A stretch of DNA of 64,000 nt from Boesenbergia rotunda (GCA_024364735.1 JAGFNQ010007705.1:91893-155892), one strand, 5' to 3'. Shown: positions 11,054 to 23,211, numbered from the stretch's first letter. Made by a program: numbers and translations. Notes: generated from the letters alone by a model not told the origin.

Positions 11054-12241
11054 ATGTCCCCCTTTTTGATTTATGGCAACCCGGTTCAAAAAGTTAAGTT
11101 AATCAAGAACAGATGATATAACAGTTTAATTTCCTCCCCCTGGAAGGAATCTCCCCCTAGGTTTTCTAAAGGTTCGTGCGGTTTGAAAATTTTCTAAGTT
11201 TTAAAGATGGAACTAGTTTTTCAAATACTTAGAACATTTCGAAAAATATTTTCCACGATATTTAGAGACGTTTTCAAGTCAATAACTTAGAAAATTTTCT
11301 AAAGAAAAGTTTGAATCTCTTTTGAAACTTTTCTATTTAAGATAAGTACTTAGAAAAATTTGAACCTAGCTTGGGTTGAGTATTCAGACAAATTTTGAGC
11401 CTAGCTTGGTTTAAGTACTTAGATAAATTTTTGAAAAAACAGCTTGAGTTTAAGTACTTTACAAAAACTTTTGAAAACAGCTTAAGTTTAAGTACTTTAC
11501 AAAACTTTTGAAAATAGCTTAGATTTAAGTACTTTACAAAACTTTTGAAAACAGCTTAGATTAAGTACTTTTTGAAGAAAGGATAAAGTTTTTTTTAAAA
11601 TTTTGAATTTGACAAAAATGTAAAATTTTAAAGCTTCTCTCCTTTTCCTATCTCTCCCCCTTTGCCATATATCAAAAACAAGGCAATATAGTAGAAAAAA
11701 TAAACTGCATAAGTATATAACAGAGTAATGTGCTGTACTGAACCAATTCAAGATATAAACTGAACCAAAGCAATTTCAATTTTCTCTTAAGGGTCCTGTC
11801 TAACCCAATTAGCTACTTACTAACTGTTATAAACAGTAATTTTCGCTAGGGTTAGTCAAGTTAAGTGTTCTGTTCAAGTTAGATTTTCTAAACTTGACAC
11901 TTAACCTGATTACTGTTTAATTTGTATTTAGTGCCCCAATTACTACAGCTGCACTGATCTACATCATGAATTAAGGCAAAGACCTAAGCATCTCAACCCA
12001 TTCTAGGTTATCAGTCAAAAGTACCCTAAGGTGCTTGTGAGATGCTGGCTTCTAAATCTATAGGTGCATGCAGTTCTAGGGTTAGGGCCTAGGCTAAGTC
12101 CATTTGCGAAAAAGCCCTAGTTTTGAAAGGGGTAGTTTTAAAATAAAACTAAGTCAAAAAATTATTTTAAAATGCTAAAAAGATTTTTCAAACTAATTAA
12201 AAGCTGATTTTGAAATTAAGTAAAGCAGTTTTAAAATTGTT
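11054..12241 (-). other. Non-coding 3' internal region with polypurine tracts
   Basis: It holds repeated CTCCCCCT (plus strand) tracts near 11056, 11137, 11150 and 11655, and many TTTAAGTACTTTxxAAAA motifs at 11330-11570. No ORF resembling an env-like protein is recognisable. Confidence 0.5.
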
Positions 12242-15200
12242 TTAGAAACTGATTTTCAAATCAAGTAAAGCAGTAAAAACACCAAAAGTAAAGTTAACCT
12301 CTTCTACTAAGCATAATCCTAACTGCCTTCTTAATGAGCTGAACTCAGACTCAGGTAGGGGTTTGGTGAATATGTCAGCTAAGTTAGACTTAGAGTCTAC
12401 ATGCTTAAGGACTATTTCACCCCTGGCTACATGATCTCTTACAAAGTGGTGTTTAACTTTTATATGTTTAGTTCTAGAATGTTGGATTGGATTCTTAGTT
12501 AGATTAATTGAGCTTATATTGTCAATGAAGACTTGAGTATGGGTGTAGTTAAGCTGAAAGTCCTTAAGAGTGTGCATCATCCATAATAGTTGTGCTACAC
12601 ACTCTCCTAGCTAAAGCAACATACTCAGCTTCAATTGTGGATAGAGCTACACAGTGTTGTTTTCTGCTGCACCAACTTACTAGACTATTTCCTAACAGTT
12701 GGCAGCCTCCACTTGTGCTCTTTCTATCTAATTTACAACCAGCGTAGTCAGAATCCAAGTAACTTGACAAGTCAAAGGTTGAAGTCCTAGGATACCAAAT
12801 CCCTACATTTAGGGTGCCCTTAACATATCTTAATACTCTTTTTAGGGCTGCTAAGTGCGTTTTCTTAGCACAGGTTTGGTATCTAGCACACATACCTACA
12901 GCAAAAAGGATATCAGGTCTGCTGGATGTAAGGTATAGTAGACTTCCAATCATACTTCTATAGAGTTTGAGGTCTACTGGTTTACCATCAGGGTCACTAT
13001 CTATTTTTATGTTGGTGGCCATGGGGGTACTTATGCTTTTAGAGTTGTCCATTTTAAATTTTTTTATTAGCTCTTTAGCATATTTGGATTGATGGACATA
13101 GTTTCCATTCCTAGTTTGTTTAATTTGTAATCCTAGAAAAAAGTTGAGCTCAGCAACTAAGCTCATTTCAAATTCATTTTCCATATTTTAACGAATTCTT
13201 TTTAAAAAATTTGAGTTGGTGGACCCAAAGATTATGTCGTCGACGTAGATTTGGGCAATAAAGATCTTTTCCTAGGGTTTTAATAAATAGGGTTGAATCG
13301 ATTTGTCTTTGTTTAAATTCTTTAGAAATTAGGTAAGTTGATAAGCGTTCATACCAGGTTCTAGGTGCTTGTTTTAGTCCATAAAGTGCTTTAGTGAGTT
13401 TGTAAACATGGTCAGATCTTTCTAAGTCCTCAAACCCAGGGGTTGTCCTACATAGACCTCTTTCTTAATGAATCCATTTAGAAAAGCTGACTTTACATCC
13501 ATTTGGTATAATTTAAATCCTTTATGGGATGCAAAGGCTAATAACATCCTAATGGACCCAAGTCTAGCTACTGGGGCATAAGTTTCGTCATAATCTAACC
13601 CTTCTACTTGGCTGAATCCTTTTGCTACTAAGCGGACTTTATTTCTGACTATCTCTCCTTGATCATTTAACTTATTCCTAAAAACCCACTTAGTGTCAAT
13701 GACGGATTTGCCCTCAGGTTTAGGTACTAGTTCCCAGACTTGGTTTCTCTCAAATTGGGTTAACTCTTCTTGCATAGCTATGATCCAATCAGGATCAGGT
13801 AGAGCTTCCTCTATAGTCTTAGGTTCAATGTTTGAAATCATTGCTATCTGACTAAGATTTCTATAGGAAGACCTAGTTCTGACTCCTAGAGTTGGATCAC
13901 CCACAATTTGATCAGTTGGGTGACTGAGTCTGGGTTTCTTAGTTTTTCTAGAACTTGGTTCAGCCTCAGGTCCGGCTGGTCGGTTTGGTTAACTATTTGA
14001 TTCAACTATTTGAGTTAGTTCAATTATTGGTTCAATAGTTGGTTCAATTGACTCATTAGTTGGTTCAATAGTTAGTTCATTTATGTGTTCAATTAAAGAT
14101 TCAACAGCTTGTTCATTATCTTCTTGATTAGTATTTGATGAAGTTAGATCTGAATTATCAGATTTTGACTTAATTTCTTCATCAAATATTAGATTGGTTG
14201 TTTCTTCAATTTTCTTAGTTTGTTTGTTGTAAACCCTATAGACTCTACTTGTTGTTGAGTATCCTAAGAAGATGCCTGGGGTTGACTTAGATTGGAATTT
14301 ACCTAGATAGTCCTTGGTGTTTAGGATACGGACTTTGCACCCAAAGACCCTTAGGTAGTGTAGGTTTGGAAGTCTATGGTAGTATAATTCATATGGTGTT
14401 TTATTGAGTCGTTTGTTAATTAGTACCCTATTTTGGATGTAGCAAGCCGTACTAATTGCTTCTGCCCAATATTGGTTAGCTAGGTTAAATTCATTGAGCA
14501 TAGCCTTAGCGGCTTCCTGTAGGGTTCTATTTTTCCTTTCGACTATCCCATTTTGCTGGGGGGTTCTAGGACACGAAAATTCGTGTATGTACCCATTTAC
14601 TTTACAAAATTCCTCGAATCGTTGATTTTCAAACTCTCCCCCATGGTCACTCCTAAGTCTTTTGATTTTAGTATCGTTTTGATTTTCAATTAACTTACAA
14701 AAGTCATTGAATAGGTTTAGGGTTTCATCTTTGGTCTTTAGAAACCTAACCCAAGTAAACCTAGAGTAATCATCAACTATTACTAAGCAGTACCGGTTTC
14801 CGCTTAGTGACTTGGCTTCATGTGAATCAACTAGGTCAAGGTGCAGGAGTTCAAGTGTCGTTTGAGTTAAATCAGATTGAATTAGTTTGTGATTAGACCT
14901 GGTTTGTTTATCTTGATTACATGATTCACATATTAAGTTTTCATGATTTTTAATTTTAGGGATATCTTTAATTAGGCCAAGTTGAGTGATTTTCGAAATT
15001 ATTCTCAAATTTGTGTGACCTAATCTCCTATGTCAGAGGTTTGATTGTTCTAACTGAGTTAACATGCATTTGGGTACTAGAGGTAGGTTTATAGTGTAAA
15101 CATTATTTTTCCTAGTGCCCTTAAACATGATTTCTGAGTCTTGTAGGTTTCTAATTAGGCAGTTAGAATTGGTAACGGTAACTACATAACCAGTATCACA

Positions 15201-15425
15201 CAATTGACTTATGCTAAGCAAGTTAAATTTAAAATTTTTAACCAAAAGAACTTTCTTAATAACAAAGTCAGATTTAAGTTCAATATTACCTGACCCAATC
15301 ACCTTAAGTATAGCATTGTTGCCAAATGCTACTGAGCCTAGGTTTTTGAACTTGAGTTTGGTGAATTTCAATTTATCTCCAGTCATGTGTCTGGAGCACC
15401 CGCTATCCAACATCCATTGGTCCAA
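12242..15425 (-). pseudogene. Copia pol (protease-integrase-RT-RNase H), disrupted
   Basis: The blocks on the minus strand are as follows. Protease at 15425-15033 has the active site in MLDSGCSRHMTGD. The integrase zinc-binding region and core at 15008-13989 include LHLDLVD, RSDHGGEFEN and VERKNR, the D-D-E residues. RT follows in two pieces, 13904-13422 and 13184-12900, and the catalytic YVDD (13236-13247) lies in another frame between them. RNase H at 12900-12242 includes STIEAEYVA and ADIFTKPLP. Breaks are a TGA between protease and integrase (about 15030), a TAA at about 13989, frameshifts near 13425, 13190 and 12570, and stops between the RT pieces. It is therefore non-functional, although every domain can still be recognised. 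Confidence 0.85.
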
Positions 15426-16128
15426 ATCTTTATGTTCCTACACATAAAGAGTTTTGTTGATTTGGATCCAATTAGAATCAGGAATAGCCTAAATTGATTT
15501 TCACAGCTTAGTCTGTCTCACCCAAATCTAGGGTTATCAATCACGTTTGCCTTATGGGTTTTGTGAGACATGTTTTAGTAGATAGAATTATTTTAAAAAA
15601 TTATGATTTATTTTGAAAAAAGTTAAATTAAGTTTGAAAATAATTGATTTTGATTTAAAAAAAATGTTTGAATCTACAATTAACCGAAAATTTATGTTAG
15701 ATTTGAATTTGACAAAAAAAAATAATTTGAATTTGAATTTCAAAAATTAGCTTTCAGGTCTTGGCGAGGCACTAGGCCTTCTTTGGCCGTGGCCTTATTG
15801 GATCATCAACCCTTTCCTTGACAAAGCCTTTTAATGAAATTTCATTTTCAAAATTACTTTTTGACAAAATCTGGTCTAACTAGTTTGGGTCTTGGATCGG
15901 TAGCTTCGGCTAGTTTCACCAGTCTAAAGAGACCAAGTAGAGTATACTTGACCTTATTAAAATTGGCTTCCCTAACGTACTATCATCTCACCGCCACCCA
16001 ATACTATGTTGTTCAAATTTCAGTTAAGTTGGTTCAGTCCTTAAACTAACCATTCCTAAGTCTAAGCATGATAAATTACGGAAATTAAATAGACAAGCAA
16101 GCATGCAATTTAAAACAAGAATAGAGAT
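15426..16128 (-). other. gag-pol spacer of the Sirevirus-like element
   Basis: AT-rich DNA with a conserved stretch (15740-16040: TTGGCGAGGCACTAGGCCTT and onward). The same stretch recurs at 55935-56180 in the gag-only relative, showing common descent. Confidence 0.5.
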
Positions 16129-17775
16129 TTATCTAACTATGAATATTGTTTTTAATTTGGCTCCCCCTGGACTAAAGCCGCAGTAATGGTTCGGCAAGAT
16201 GTGAATCTTGTCCTTGGGGATCCAATACTTATTTGATCCAGTTTGTTTGTTCAGGCACAGGTTGGGTTCCCATGCCTGAACTTTAGATCTGGACTGGTTC
16301 AGTACAGCATAGTAGGATCTTTGTCTAGATTTGGTTCTATAGCCTAATCCGGATCGATTTAGAACCGACTTTTGTTTTCCAAGAATCATGTCAAGACCCT
16401 TGGAACCAGAAGTGAATCGTTCTAAGGCAGCTCTAAGATCCTTAACTTGAGTTTTCAAGAAAGAGTTCTCTGATTCAAGTTTTTCAACTTGAGCAGAGGT
16501 TCCTTCTTGAACCTTCTCAGTTAAGGGTTCAGAGTCTGCTCTCTCTTTCAGGAGTTTTACTTCCTGTCTGAGAGACTCGACTCGGATTTTGGCTTTTGCC
16601 AAATCTCGAGAAAGATAAGAGATTAATTCGCATAATTGAATTCTAGAAAAACCACTTATAGTTATTTCGCCATTTTCTGAAAAGGTGAGCTTGCCATCAT
16701 CCGACTCCGATTCTGACTCGGTCTCGATTTCTTCTAAGGCGGTTAGTGCGAGCAGGTTAGATTGTGGGACCTCTTCTTCTTCTTCGGAGGAGGACTCGTC
16801 CCACGATGCCTGAAGTGCCTTCTTTCTTCTTGCTTTCTTGGCTTCTTTTAGGTTAGGGCATTCGGATTTGAAATGTCCCATTTTGTTGCACTCGAAGCAA
16901 GTCACACTTGATTTGTTCTTAGCTGATTCAGCTTGATCTTCCTTCTTTCGGCTGGCTTTTCTTCTGTTGGATTGATTCTTCAATTCCTTGTAGTAGTTTC
17001 GGGCCAATCGGACCAGCTTAGGTCGATCTCCTTCATCGTCTTCTGAGTCTGAGTCTGAATCAGACTTGGGTGCAGGTTGAGGTTTCTTCTTGGATATCTT
17101 TCCAGCTTTACCTGCAATAAAGACAATGCCTTTCTCGGCCAGGGTGCAGTTAGTCTGCTCATGTAACTCAAGTTCTGAAAATAGTTCATCTAATTTAATT
17201 TTTGAAAGGTCCCTTAAAACCTTGTATGCATCTACCATAGATGCCCACAAGGTGTTTCTCGGGAAAGCATTAAGAGCGTACCTTATCAGGTCACGGTTTT
17301 CTACCTTGTGACCGATGGTGAGTAGTCCGTTCATTAACTCCTGAATCCTGGCGTGGAGTTGAGCTGCTGTTTCGTTGTCGTTCATCTTGATCGTGTACAG
17401 CTTGTTCAGGAGGAGATCTCTCTTGCTGATTTGAGTATCTGAGGTTCCTTCGTGCAGCTCGATCAGCTTACCCCACAGCTCCTTTGCACTGTTGAATGGT
17501 CCTACCCGATTCAACTCTTCCTTGGTCAGGCCGCATTGAAGTGTCTGGGTTGCTTTGGCATCAGCTTCAATTTTTCTTTTCAGAGCGGTATCCCACTCAG
17601 CGTAAGACTGTGGCACTCCTTCAGAATTCTTTGGAATCTCCAGGCCAGACTGGATGATTATCCACATGTCCACCTGAGTTTTCAGGTGGACCTCCATCCG
17701 ACTTTTCCAGTAGGAGAAGTCCTCCCCACTGAAAAGTGGTGGTCTGGCTGTGCTGAATCCTTCTTGCATGACCAT
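16129..17775 (-). CDS. Copia gag polyprotein (Sirevirus-like)
   Basis: A 548-residue uninterrupted gag. Residues about 1-200 form a UBN2/DUF4219-type capsid domain (RPPLFSGEDFSYWKSRMEVH, then a typical LLNKLYTIKMNDNETAAQLH segment). A basic linker follows, then a single CCHC knuckle CFECNKMGHFKSEC near residue 300. After it come an acidic Ser/Glu-rich stretch and a Leu-heptad coiled coil (about 390-460), then SGSKGLDMILGKQ. It would form the virus-like particle of the retrotransposon. The start is 222 bp inside the 5' LTR, after the primer-binding site. It is the only long intact ORF of this element, and its integrity contrasts with the broken pol. Confidence 0.85.
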   Translation of the reverse strand: MVMQEGFSTARPPLFSGEDFSYWKSRMEVHLKTQVDMWIIIQSGLEIPKNSEGVPQSYAEWDTALKRKIEADAKATQTLQCGLTKEELNRVGPFNSAKELWGKLIELHEGTSDTQISKRDLLLNKLYTIKMNDNETAAQLHARIQELMNGLLTIGHKVENRDLIRYALNAFPRNTLWASMVDAYKVLRDLSKIKLDELFSELELHEQTNCTLAEKGIVFIAGKAGKISKKKPQPAPKSDSDSDSEDDEGDRPKLVRLARNYYKELKNQSNRRKASRKKEDQAESAKNKSSVTCFECNKMGHFKSECPNLKEAKKARRKKALQASWDESSSEEEEEVPQSNLLALTALEEIETESESESDDGKLTFSENGEITISGFSRIQLCELISYLSRDLAKAKIRVESLRQEVKLLKERADSEPLTEKVQEGTSAQVEKLESENSFLKTQVKDLRAALERFTSGSKGLDMILGKQKSVLNRSGLGYRTKSRQRSYYAVLNQSRSKVQAWEPNLCLNKQTGSNKYWIPKDKIHILPNHYCGFSPGGAKLKTIFIVR

Positions 17776-17978
17776 TATATCTGAAAAATAAGAGTAAAGG
17801 AAAAAAATATCCCAAGACTTGGTCTTGGATTAGTAGTGCGGGAAGAAAAAAATATTTATCGAGGGGTGTTGCACCAACCTCGATTAACAAAAAAAATTTC
17901 GAACGAAAAAAAAATTTAAAAAGATTTCGTAAAAATCCGAAAAATTCTCAAACTGGTGGTTGCACCAATTTTGAGCTT

Positions 17979-17994
17979 CCCCGCTCTGATACCA
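17979..17994 (-). other. Primer-binding site (initiator Met-tRNA)
   Basis: TGGTATCAGAGCGGGG on the minus strand, two bases from the 5' LTR. This is the standard Copia primer-binding site. Confidence 0.85.
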
Positions 17995-17996
17995 CT

Positions 17997-18479
17997 TGTT
18001 GGATCGAGAGAATACGATAGAGGGGGGTGAATATCGTAAAGCATTTCGGATTTTAAAGAGAGTATGGACAACGGAATTTTAACACAGAAACCAAACGCAA
18101 ACACCATGATTTACTTGGTTCGGGGTCGCGGTCGGCTCCTACTCCAAGGCCCACGGTCGTTGACCGTTTACTGCGGGCAATACTATAGTCGCGCAAATAA
18201 TTACAAGAAGATGTACAGTAGTAGTGCAGAGAAAGTACAATTAAAAAATTAACTCTTCTTTACCGACGTCCGGTGTAGATCGTTCTTCGGTGCGTAGGGT
18301 CGTCGGCGGCGCTAGAATCTCGAGATGGAAGTTTTCTGGAGTAGAGCGCTTGAGTAGAAGAGCGTATTGGCGTTGGAAGCAGTGATGTTTGAAGCCTTGG
18401 GGTCGAGGGGCTTTTTATAGCCTCCCGGGGCACCCTGAACGTTGGGGGCGCCCCCCCCATGTCAATCGATCCGGACATG
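17997..18479 (-). repeat. 5' LTR (GGGCGCCC family), truncated
   Basis: Starts TGTTGGATCGAGAG and matches the 3' LTR at 9725 up to CCGGACATG (18479). There it switches abruptly to another LTR family. About 850 bp of LTR is missing. Confidence 0.8.
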
Positions 18480-18833
18480 CCTCGACCTGTCGCCTTCAAG
18501 CCTTCTTCGACTTTGGTTCTCGTCCCTTCGATGCATGAAAGCCCACGACTCGTCTCCCCATGTCATCCTTCGCGTATGCCTCGAAGTTTGCTTCCCTCAA
18601 CTCATCGTCCCTGCTTTGTCCACCGTCCCTCGGATGCATGCAAGCCCACGACTCGTCTCCCCATGCCATCCTTTACCGGACCCGAGAACGTCCAACTAAG
18701 TTTATGTGTATCCTGCAAACCTGCACACCCAAATACACATATTAGATCAACATGAAACCCTAACTTAATCATATTGACACACACATCAAAACTCATGATC
18801 CACTCGATCACACTTGGGTCGATTGCACCAACA
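18480..18833 (-). repeat. Sirevirus-like LTR fragment (CAGTCGACTG family)
   Basis: The first ~350 bp (in minus orientation) of the LTR also found at 6821-7105 and, more diverged, at 40545-41053 and 49609-50093. It ends GATTGCACCAACA at 18833, directly against a Copia integrase sequence. Confidence 0.7.
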
Positions 18834-18837
18834 AATA

Positions 18838-19388
18838 TGTGCATATAGGTCGAACATCTAAAAACTCGAAGATAAAAGTAATTTACTAGATTTCCTGTCC
18901 ATACTTTCTCTGATACTTTGCCTTCTAGTGTTGTGATTGGTGATCTATTAATGAGATAATATGCCATGTTTATTGCTTCCACCCGGAAATTCTTTGCTAG
19001 CCCTACATTCAGCCTAAGACATCTTGCCTTCTCAATGATTGTCCTATTCAACCTTTCAATCACACTGTTCTACTGAAGTGTCCCGCGAACTGAGAAATGC
19101 CTTATTATTCCATACCGCTCACAAAATTCCTGAAATTTTGAATCTGTGTACTCAGTCCCATTATCTGACCTATATTTTGATCTTCTTTCCTGTCTAATTC
19201 TCGACTTCAGTTTTCCATAGTTTAAACTTCGTAAAAGTTTTTAACTTATGACGCATGAAGTATACTCAGACATTTCATGAGTAATCGTCAATAAAACTCA
19301 CAAAATATAAGTGTCCTCCACGTGATGCTACACTAGCTGGTCCCCAGATATCTGTATGTGCATAGTTTAGAATCTCCTCCGTCTTGTG
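18838..19388 (-). pseudogene. Copia integrase, C-terminal part
   Basis: 19384-19275 contains YAHTDIWGPASVASRGGHLY and FIDDYS, the first catalytic Asp region. 19063-18838 contains ERLNRTIIEKARCL (the catalytic Glu region) and AINMAYYLINRSP. Stops and frame changes lie between them. Confidence 0.8.
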
Positions 19389-20762
19389 TGTTAGGACCGG
19401 TAGGAGAGCAAGAGGGGGGTGATTAGCTCTGATCTTTGCTCGTTCATGATTTGTTGCGGCGGAAGACTTGAGCAATGCTAACACCTCTATTTTACTTGAT
19501 ATCCACCTCCTTGAGGTGACTAATCCAAGGGTCTACTCTCCTCACTCTCTCATACACTATGAAAGATCTCCTTCTTGAGGTGGAGAAACCTCTTACAAGC
19601 TTTCAAGAAGATACAACAAGAATCCAAGCAAACACAAAAGAAATCTTACAAGATTTACACAACTTAGCTCTCTTTGCTTTCCTTGCTATCTTCAAGCTTG
19701 GCATCGCTTCTTAATCCTTGGAAATGCACCAGCACTAAGCTCCAAGGAGTCACATGAAATGGCGATGAAGGAGGAGGAAGCTGCGCGAGTGATGCCGAGT
19801 CGATGCCGCTTCAAACCTGCATGAAAACCCTATATAGCCGACGCCTATGGTTCCCTAATCGATTGCCCAATTGATCCCAATCGATTACCACGTCAGACTT
19901 AGCCATTCAACGGTTAGTTTTTGAAGCTTAATCAATTAGCCAATTGATTAAGAATAACCTTAATCGATTGTCGAATCGATTCAGCACCTTTCTGTGCTCT
20001 CGCGTCATACTGCGGTAATCGATCGCTCGATCGATTACTGAACCCCTTAATCGATTGACCAATCGATTAAGGGAAGGCTGAATCGATTGTCCAATTGATT
20101 CAGCCACCTTCTGTTCTCGCATCTCATTTCTCCCAATCGATAGCCTAATCGATTCACACCTTCCTTAATCGATTACTCAATCTATCAAGAAAGCTTCTGT
20201 TCGCGAGAAATCAACCCCAATCGATTACCCAGTCAATTGATCCCTTGCCTAACCTTTATCAACCTTGACCTATTAGGACTTCTTTACCAAATGTCTAATC
20301 AATCCTTTGACCAACTTAGATTTCCCTTGCCTAGCTCCCAAGTAGGGCTTAACCTGGTTCCCAACCGGGTTCGCCTAACCCTCGAGTTAGGTCTAGTCTC
20401 TCAGTAGACTTCCACCTTGCCAGCGTGTGATCCTAGACTTCTCCTAGTTCCACTAGGTGTGCCTAGTCCCCCTAGGACTTTTCTCGTGCCTGCGTGTGAT
20501 CTCCTTGATCCACCTGGACTTCACCTAGTCCCCCTAGGACTTTTCTCGTGCCAGCGTGCGATCTCCCCGATCCACCTGGACTTCTCCTAGTCCCCCTAGG
20601 ACTTTTCAGTCAACCTTGACCCACTTGACATCATACGATATTCAAACATCATTATCAAATATCGAAACATCCAACCTTAAGCTTACCAAGCTTACCAGAC
20701 ATAAGCTCACCCGAGCCTAGTCAAACTAGGTCAACCCTGACCTAACATAGATTGCACCAACA
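19389..20762 (-). mobile_element. Sirevirus-type solo LTR, AATCGATT family (copy 2)
   Basis: A 1374-bp LTR, TGTTAGGACC to TGCACCAACA on the plus strand, with a perfect 5-bp target duplication TTGTG (19384-19388 and 20763-20767). It splits a Copia integrase reading frame, which rejoins in frame once one TSD copy is removed. AATCGATT pairs are at 19855-20240. It is an inverted homologue of 4674-6152. Confidence 0.9.
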
Positions 20763-22212
20763 TTGTGTATTGTCGTCTTGAATTGCACTTTACTCTGTTT
20801 CCTAAGGATACAAAATTTATAGAATTCAAACTTACACGTCATGACACCCTTCAACAAATCTCTCTTATGAAGTTCTAGCATTCCACGTTTACTCATATGC
20901 CCTAACTGCTTATGCCATAAGATTGTACTTTCTAATTCAGACTCTACTGAGGCGACTGCACCTACAATTGTAGTCTCTATCAACTTGTAGATGTTCCCTG
21001 CTACTTTTTGTCATTTCATTACCGTCAGAGCTCCCTTGTTAACCTTCATCACCCCGCTCACTGATTTGTAATTGCAACCTATATCATCTAGTGTGCCTAA
21101 TGAAATCAAATTCTTCCTTAGATCTGATATGTATCTGACATCACATAAAGTTCTAATCACACCATCAAATATCTTGATTTTGATGTTCCCTATGTCGATG
21201 ACTTTGCAAGATGCATCGTTTCCCATCAACACTGAATCAGAATCCACTGCCCTATAGGTTCAAACCACTCCTTGTTTAGAGTCATGTGATATGAACATGC
21301 AGAGTCTAAGATCCATACATCCGCCAGTTGCTCTGAACTCAACATAACTGATAGCATATCTCCATCACCGCTCTTTAATTTTTTTTTCAACTATGTAAGC
21401 AAACTTTGTCGAACTACCTTTATTCTCTGCAATATATTTATTTATTTTTGGATAATCTCTCTTTATATAACTTTTACCTCCACACTTGTAGCACGTGATT
21501 ACCTTCTTCCTTCTCGATTTAGAACGAGCCTTATTGTCACTATTTGATTCACACCGAGTTTTACTCCTACCACGCTCTTGGTTACTATTTACCACAAGTC
21601 CTTTTCCTTGAGAAACCTCGTCACTTACTTTCTTTCTCTGATGAAAGCTTAACAAAGCACCTATAATCTTCCAATTTGAGAGTTTCCTTTTTCCGTATCA
21701 GAGTAGTAACCAAATTTTCGTACGTAAGAGTGAAGGTAGAGAATTTAGCAACACCAGCGCCTTATCTTTGTCCTCAATCTTCACATCAACCCACTTTAGA
21801 TCGGTCACAATTTGGTTGAATATGTTGATGTGCTGGTTTAGATAGGTTCCCTCTGTCATCTTCAGCCTGAATAAATTCTAGTTAAGATACAGCTTATTTG
21901 TCAATGACTTTGACATGTACCGGCTTTCTAGCTTTGCTAAACTGCCACCGGTGACTCTTAATCCATGACATGATACATCACATCATCCGTAAGACAAAGT
22001 CTGATTGTTGCCACTGTCTTCTCCTAAAGTTCTTCCCAATCTGATCTCTCCATGCTTTCAGATTGCCTTTCTCCTAGCGTCTTCGCCATGCCTTGTTGTA
22101 CTAACAAGTCCTTGACCCTCCTTTGCCATAATCTGAAGCTTCTAGTTCCGTCAAATTTTACCATATCAAACTTCACAAAAGACGTCTCCGACATATTGAA
22201 AAAATCTGTCAA
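20763..22212 (-). pseudogene. Copia gag-protease-preintegrase blocks
   Basis: 22212-22024 starts with a capsid-type segment (VKFDGTRSFRLWQRRVKDLL). 21655-21365 has a zinc knuckle with one change (CYKCGGKSYIKRDYPK, last Cys replaced). 21247-21011 is a protease region (TLCDVRYISDLRKNLISLG). 20983-20768 is the GAG-pre-integrase domain (WHKQLGHMSKRGMLELHKR). Many stops and frameshifts; dead. Confidence 0.8.
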
Positions 22213-22231
22213 ACTTTACTCTAATACCAAT

Positions 22232-22402
22232 TGTTGAAGGCCCAAGGATAACATGGTATTATCCACTTTAAGTCTAAGTCCTCATGGCTTTGCTTTTGAG
22301 CTCTTCCCAAAAGGCATCAGCCAATGGACAGACTTTCCATCCTTCTAAATTCATGATCTTTTTTGTTTCTAACCAATGTGGGATTTTAATTGATTCCTAA
22401 CA
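22232..22402 (-). repeat. 5' LTR of the Tork-like Copia
   Basis: Plus-strand ends TGTTGAAGGCCC and GATTCCTAACA. It lies next to the degraded primer-binding site at 22215-22231. Confidence 0.65.
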
Positions 22403-22586
22403 GTCGTGATCAATTGCGGTCGGATTCTAACTGTAATCACGTCAGAATCTAGTCCTCTTCCCCTGGGTTCACTAATCCTCCCAGGTTATAGTTTCTGTCG
22501 GGACCAGGCGGCTAGAGGTCATCAACGTTGGGCAGCCGAACTCGCACAGGAGCCTCGATCACGAGGCGCCTCAATTGATTTACTAA
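22403..22586. other. Short linker with motifs like the neighbouring foldback
   Basis: It carries GGGTTCACTAATCC and GGTTATAGTTTCTGTCGGG, diverged versions of motifs repeated inside the foldback at 22848-23093. It may be an older duplicate. Confidence 0.35.
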
Positions 22587-23211
22587 TCGTTTGACGCCTA
22601 CAATCGATTAGAGTTATATATATATATATATAATATATATATATAATATATATACGAATTTGCTCTGCTGCGGACCGCGCCTTGCGGACTGTGTGCGCAA
22701 CAGCGCCTGATCAGTCCCGTGACCGATCAGGCTGATCGTCCCGTGACCGATCAGGCTGATCGGTCCCGTGACTGATCAGGCATTGCCTGATCGATCACAA
22801 GAGGCTCGGGAAGGCTCGGGAGCGTACCTCGAGGGTTCACCGTATCCCAACGGGTTCACCCTACCCCCTAGGGTTCATCGCTCACCCCCTGGGTTATAGT
22901 TTTGTTCGGGGGTGGCGGCCGAAGGCCGCCGGTACAATCAGAGGACTCGCTGAGCCTCTCCGTGACCGATCACCGTACCCCGACGGGTTCACCGTACCCC
23001 CTAGGGTTCATCACTCACCCCCTGAGTTATAGTTTTGTTCGGGGGTGACGGTCGAAGGCTGCCGGTACGATCGGAGGACTCGCCGAGCCTCTTGTGATCG
23101 ATCAGGCAATGTATGATCGGTCACGGGACCGATCAGGCGCTGTCGCGCACGCGGTCCGCAGGGCACGGTCCGCAGCAGAGCATTTCTTTATATATATATA
23201 TAATAAAAAAA

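Larger units (their letters stand above)
9725..18479 (-). mobile_element. Sirevirus-like Copia retrotransposon, GGGCGCCC family
   Basis: A nearly complete element in minus orientation: 5' LTR 17997-18479 (truncated), primer-binding site 17979-17994, gag 16129-17775, protease-integrase-RT-RNase H 15425-12242, non-coding 3' region, polypurine tracts, and 3' LTR 9725-11053. The order PR-INT-RT-RH is Copia (Pseudoviridae-type). The ~1.33-kb LTR, repeated polypurine tracts and gag type fit the Sirevirus/Maximus lineage (inference). pol carries several stops and frameshifts, so the copy is dead. It inserted into the older relic at 7106-9724, and its 5' LTR is fused to that family's LTR at 18480. 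The gag-only element at 52135-59052 is the same family. Confidence 0.8.
18834..22402 (-). mobile_element. Tork/Tnt1-like Copia relic with short LTR
   Basis: Minus-strand Copia remnant. It comprises a 5' LTR of 171 bp (22232-22402), a degraded primer-binding site (TTGGTATTAGAGTAAAG), gag pieces, protease, the GAG-pre-integrase domain and integrase. It is interrupted by a solo LTR at 19389-20762. The 3' half (RT, RNase H, 3' LTR) is missing, cut at 18833 by an LTR fragment. Its LTR resembles the LTRs of the two TRIMs in this window. Confidence 0.75.

Noticed and set aside
12242..17775. env-like gene, sometimes present in Sireviruses
   Set aside because: Looked in 11054-12241 and 53502-56261; no frame with signal peptide plus membrane anchor was found.
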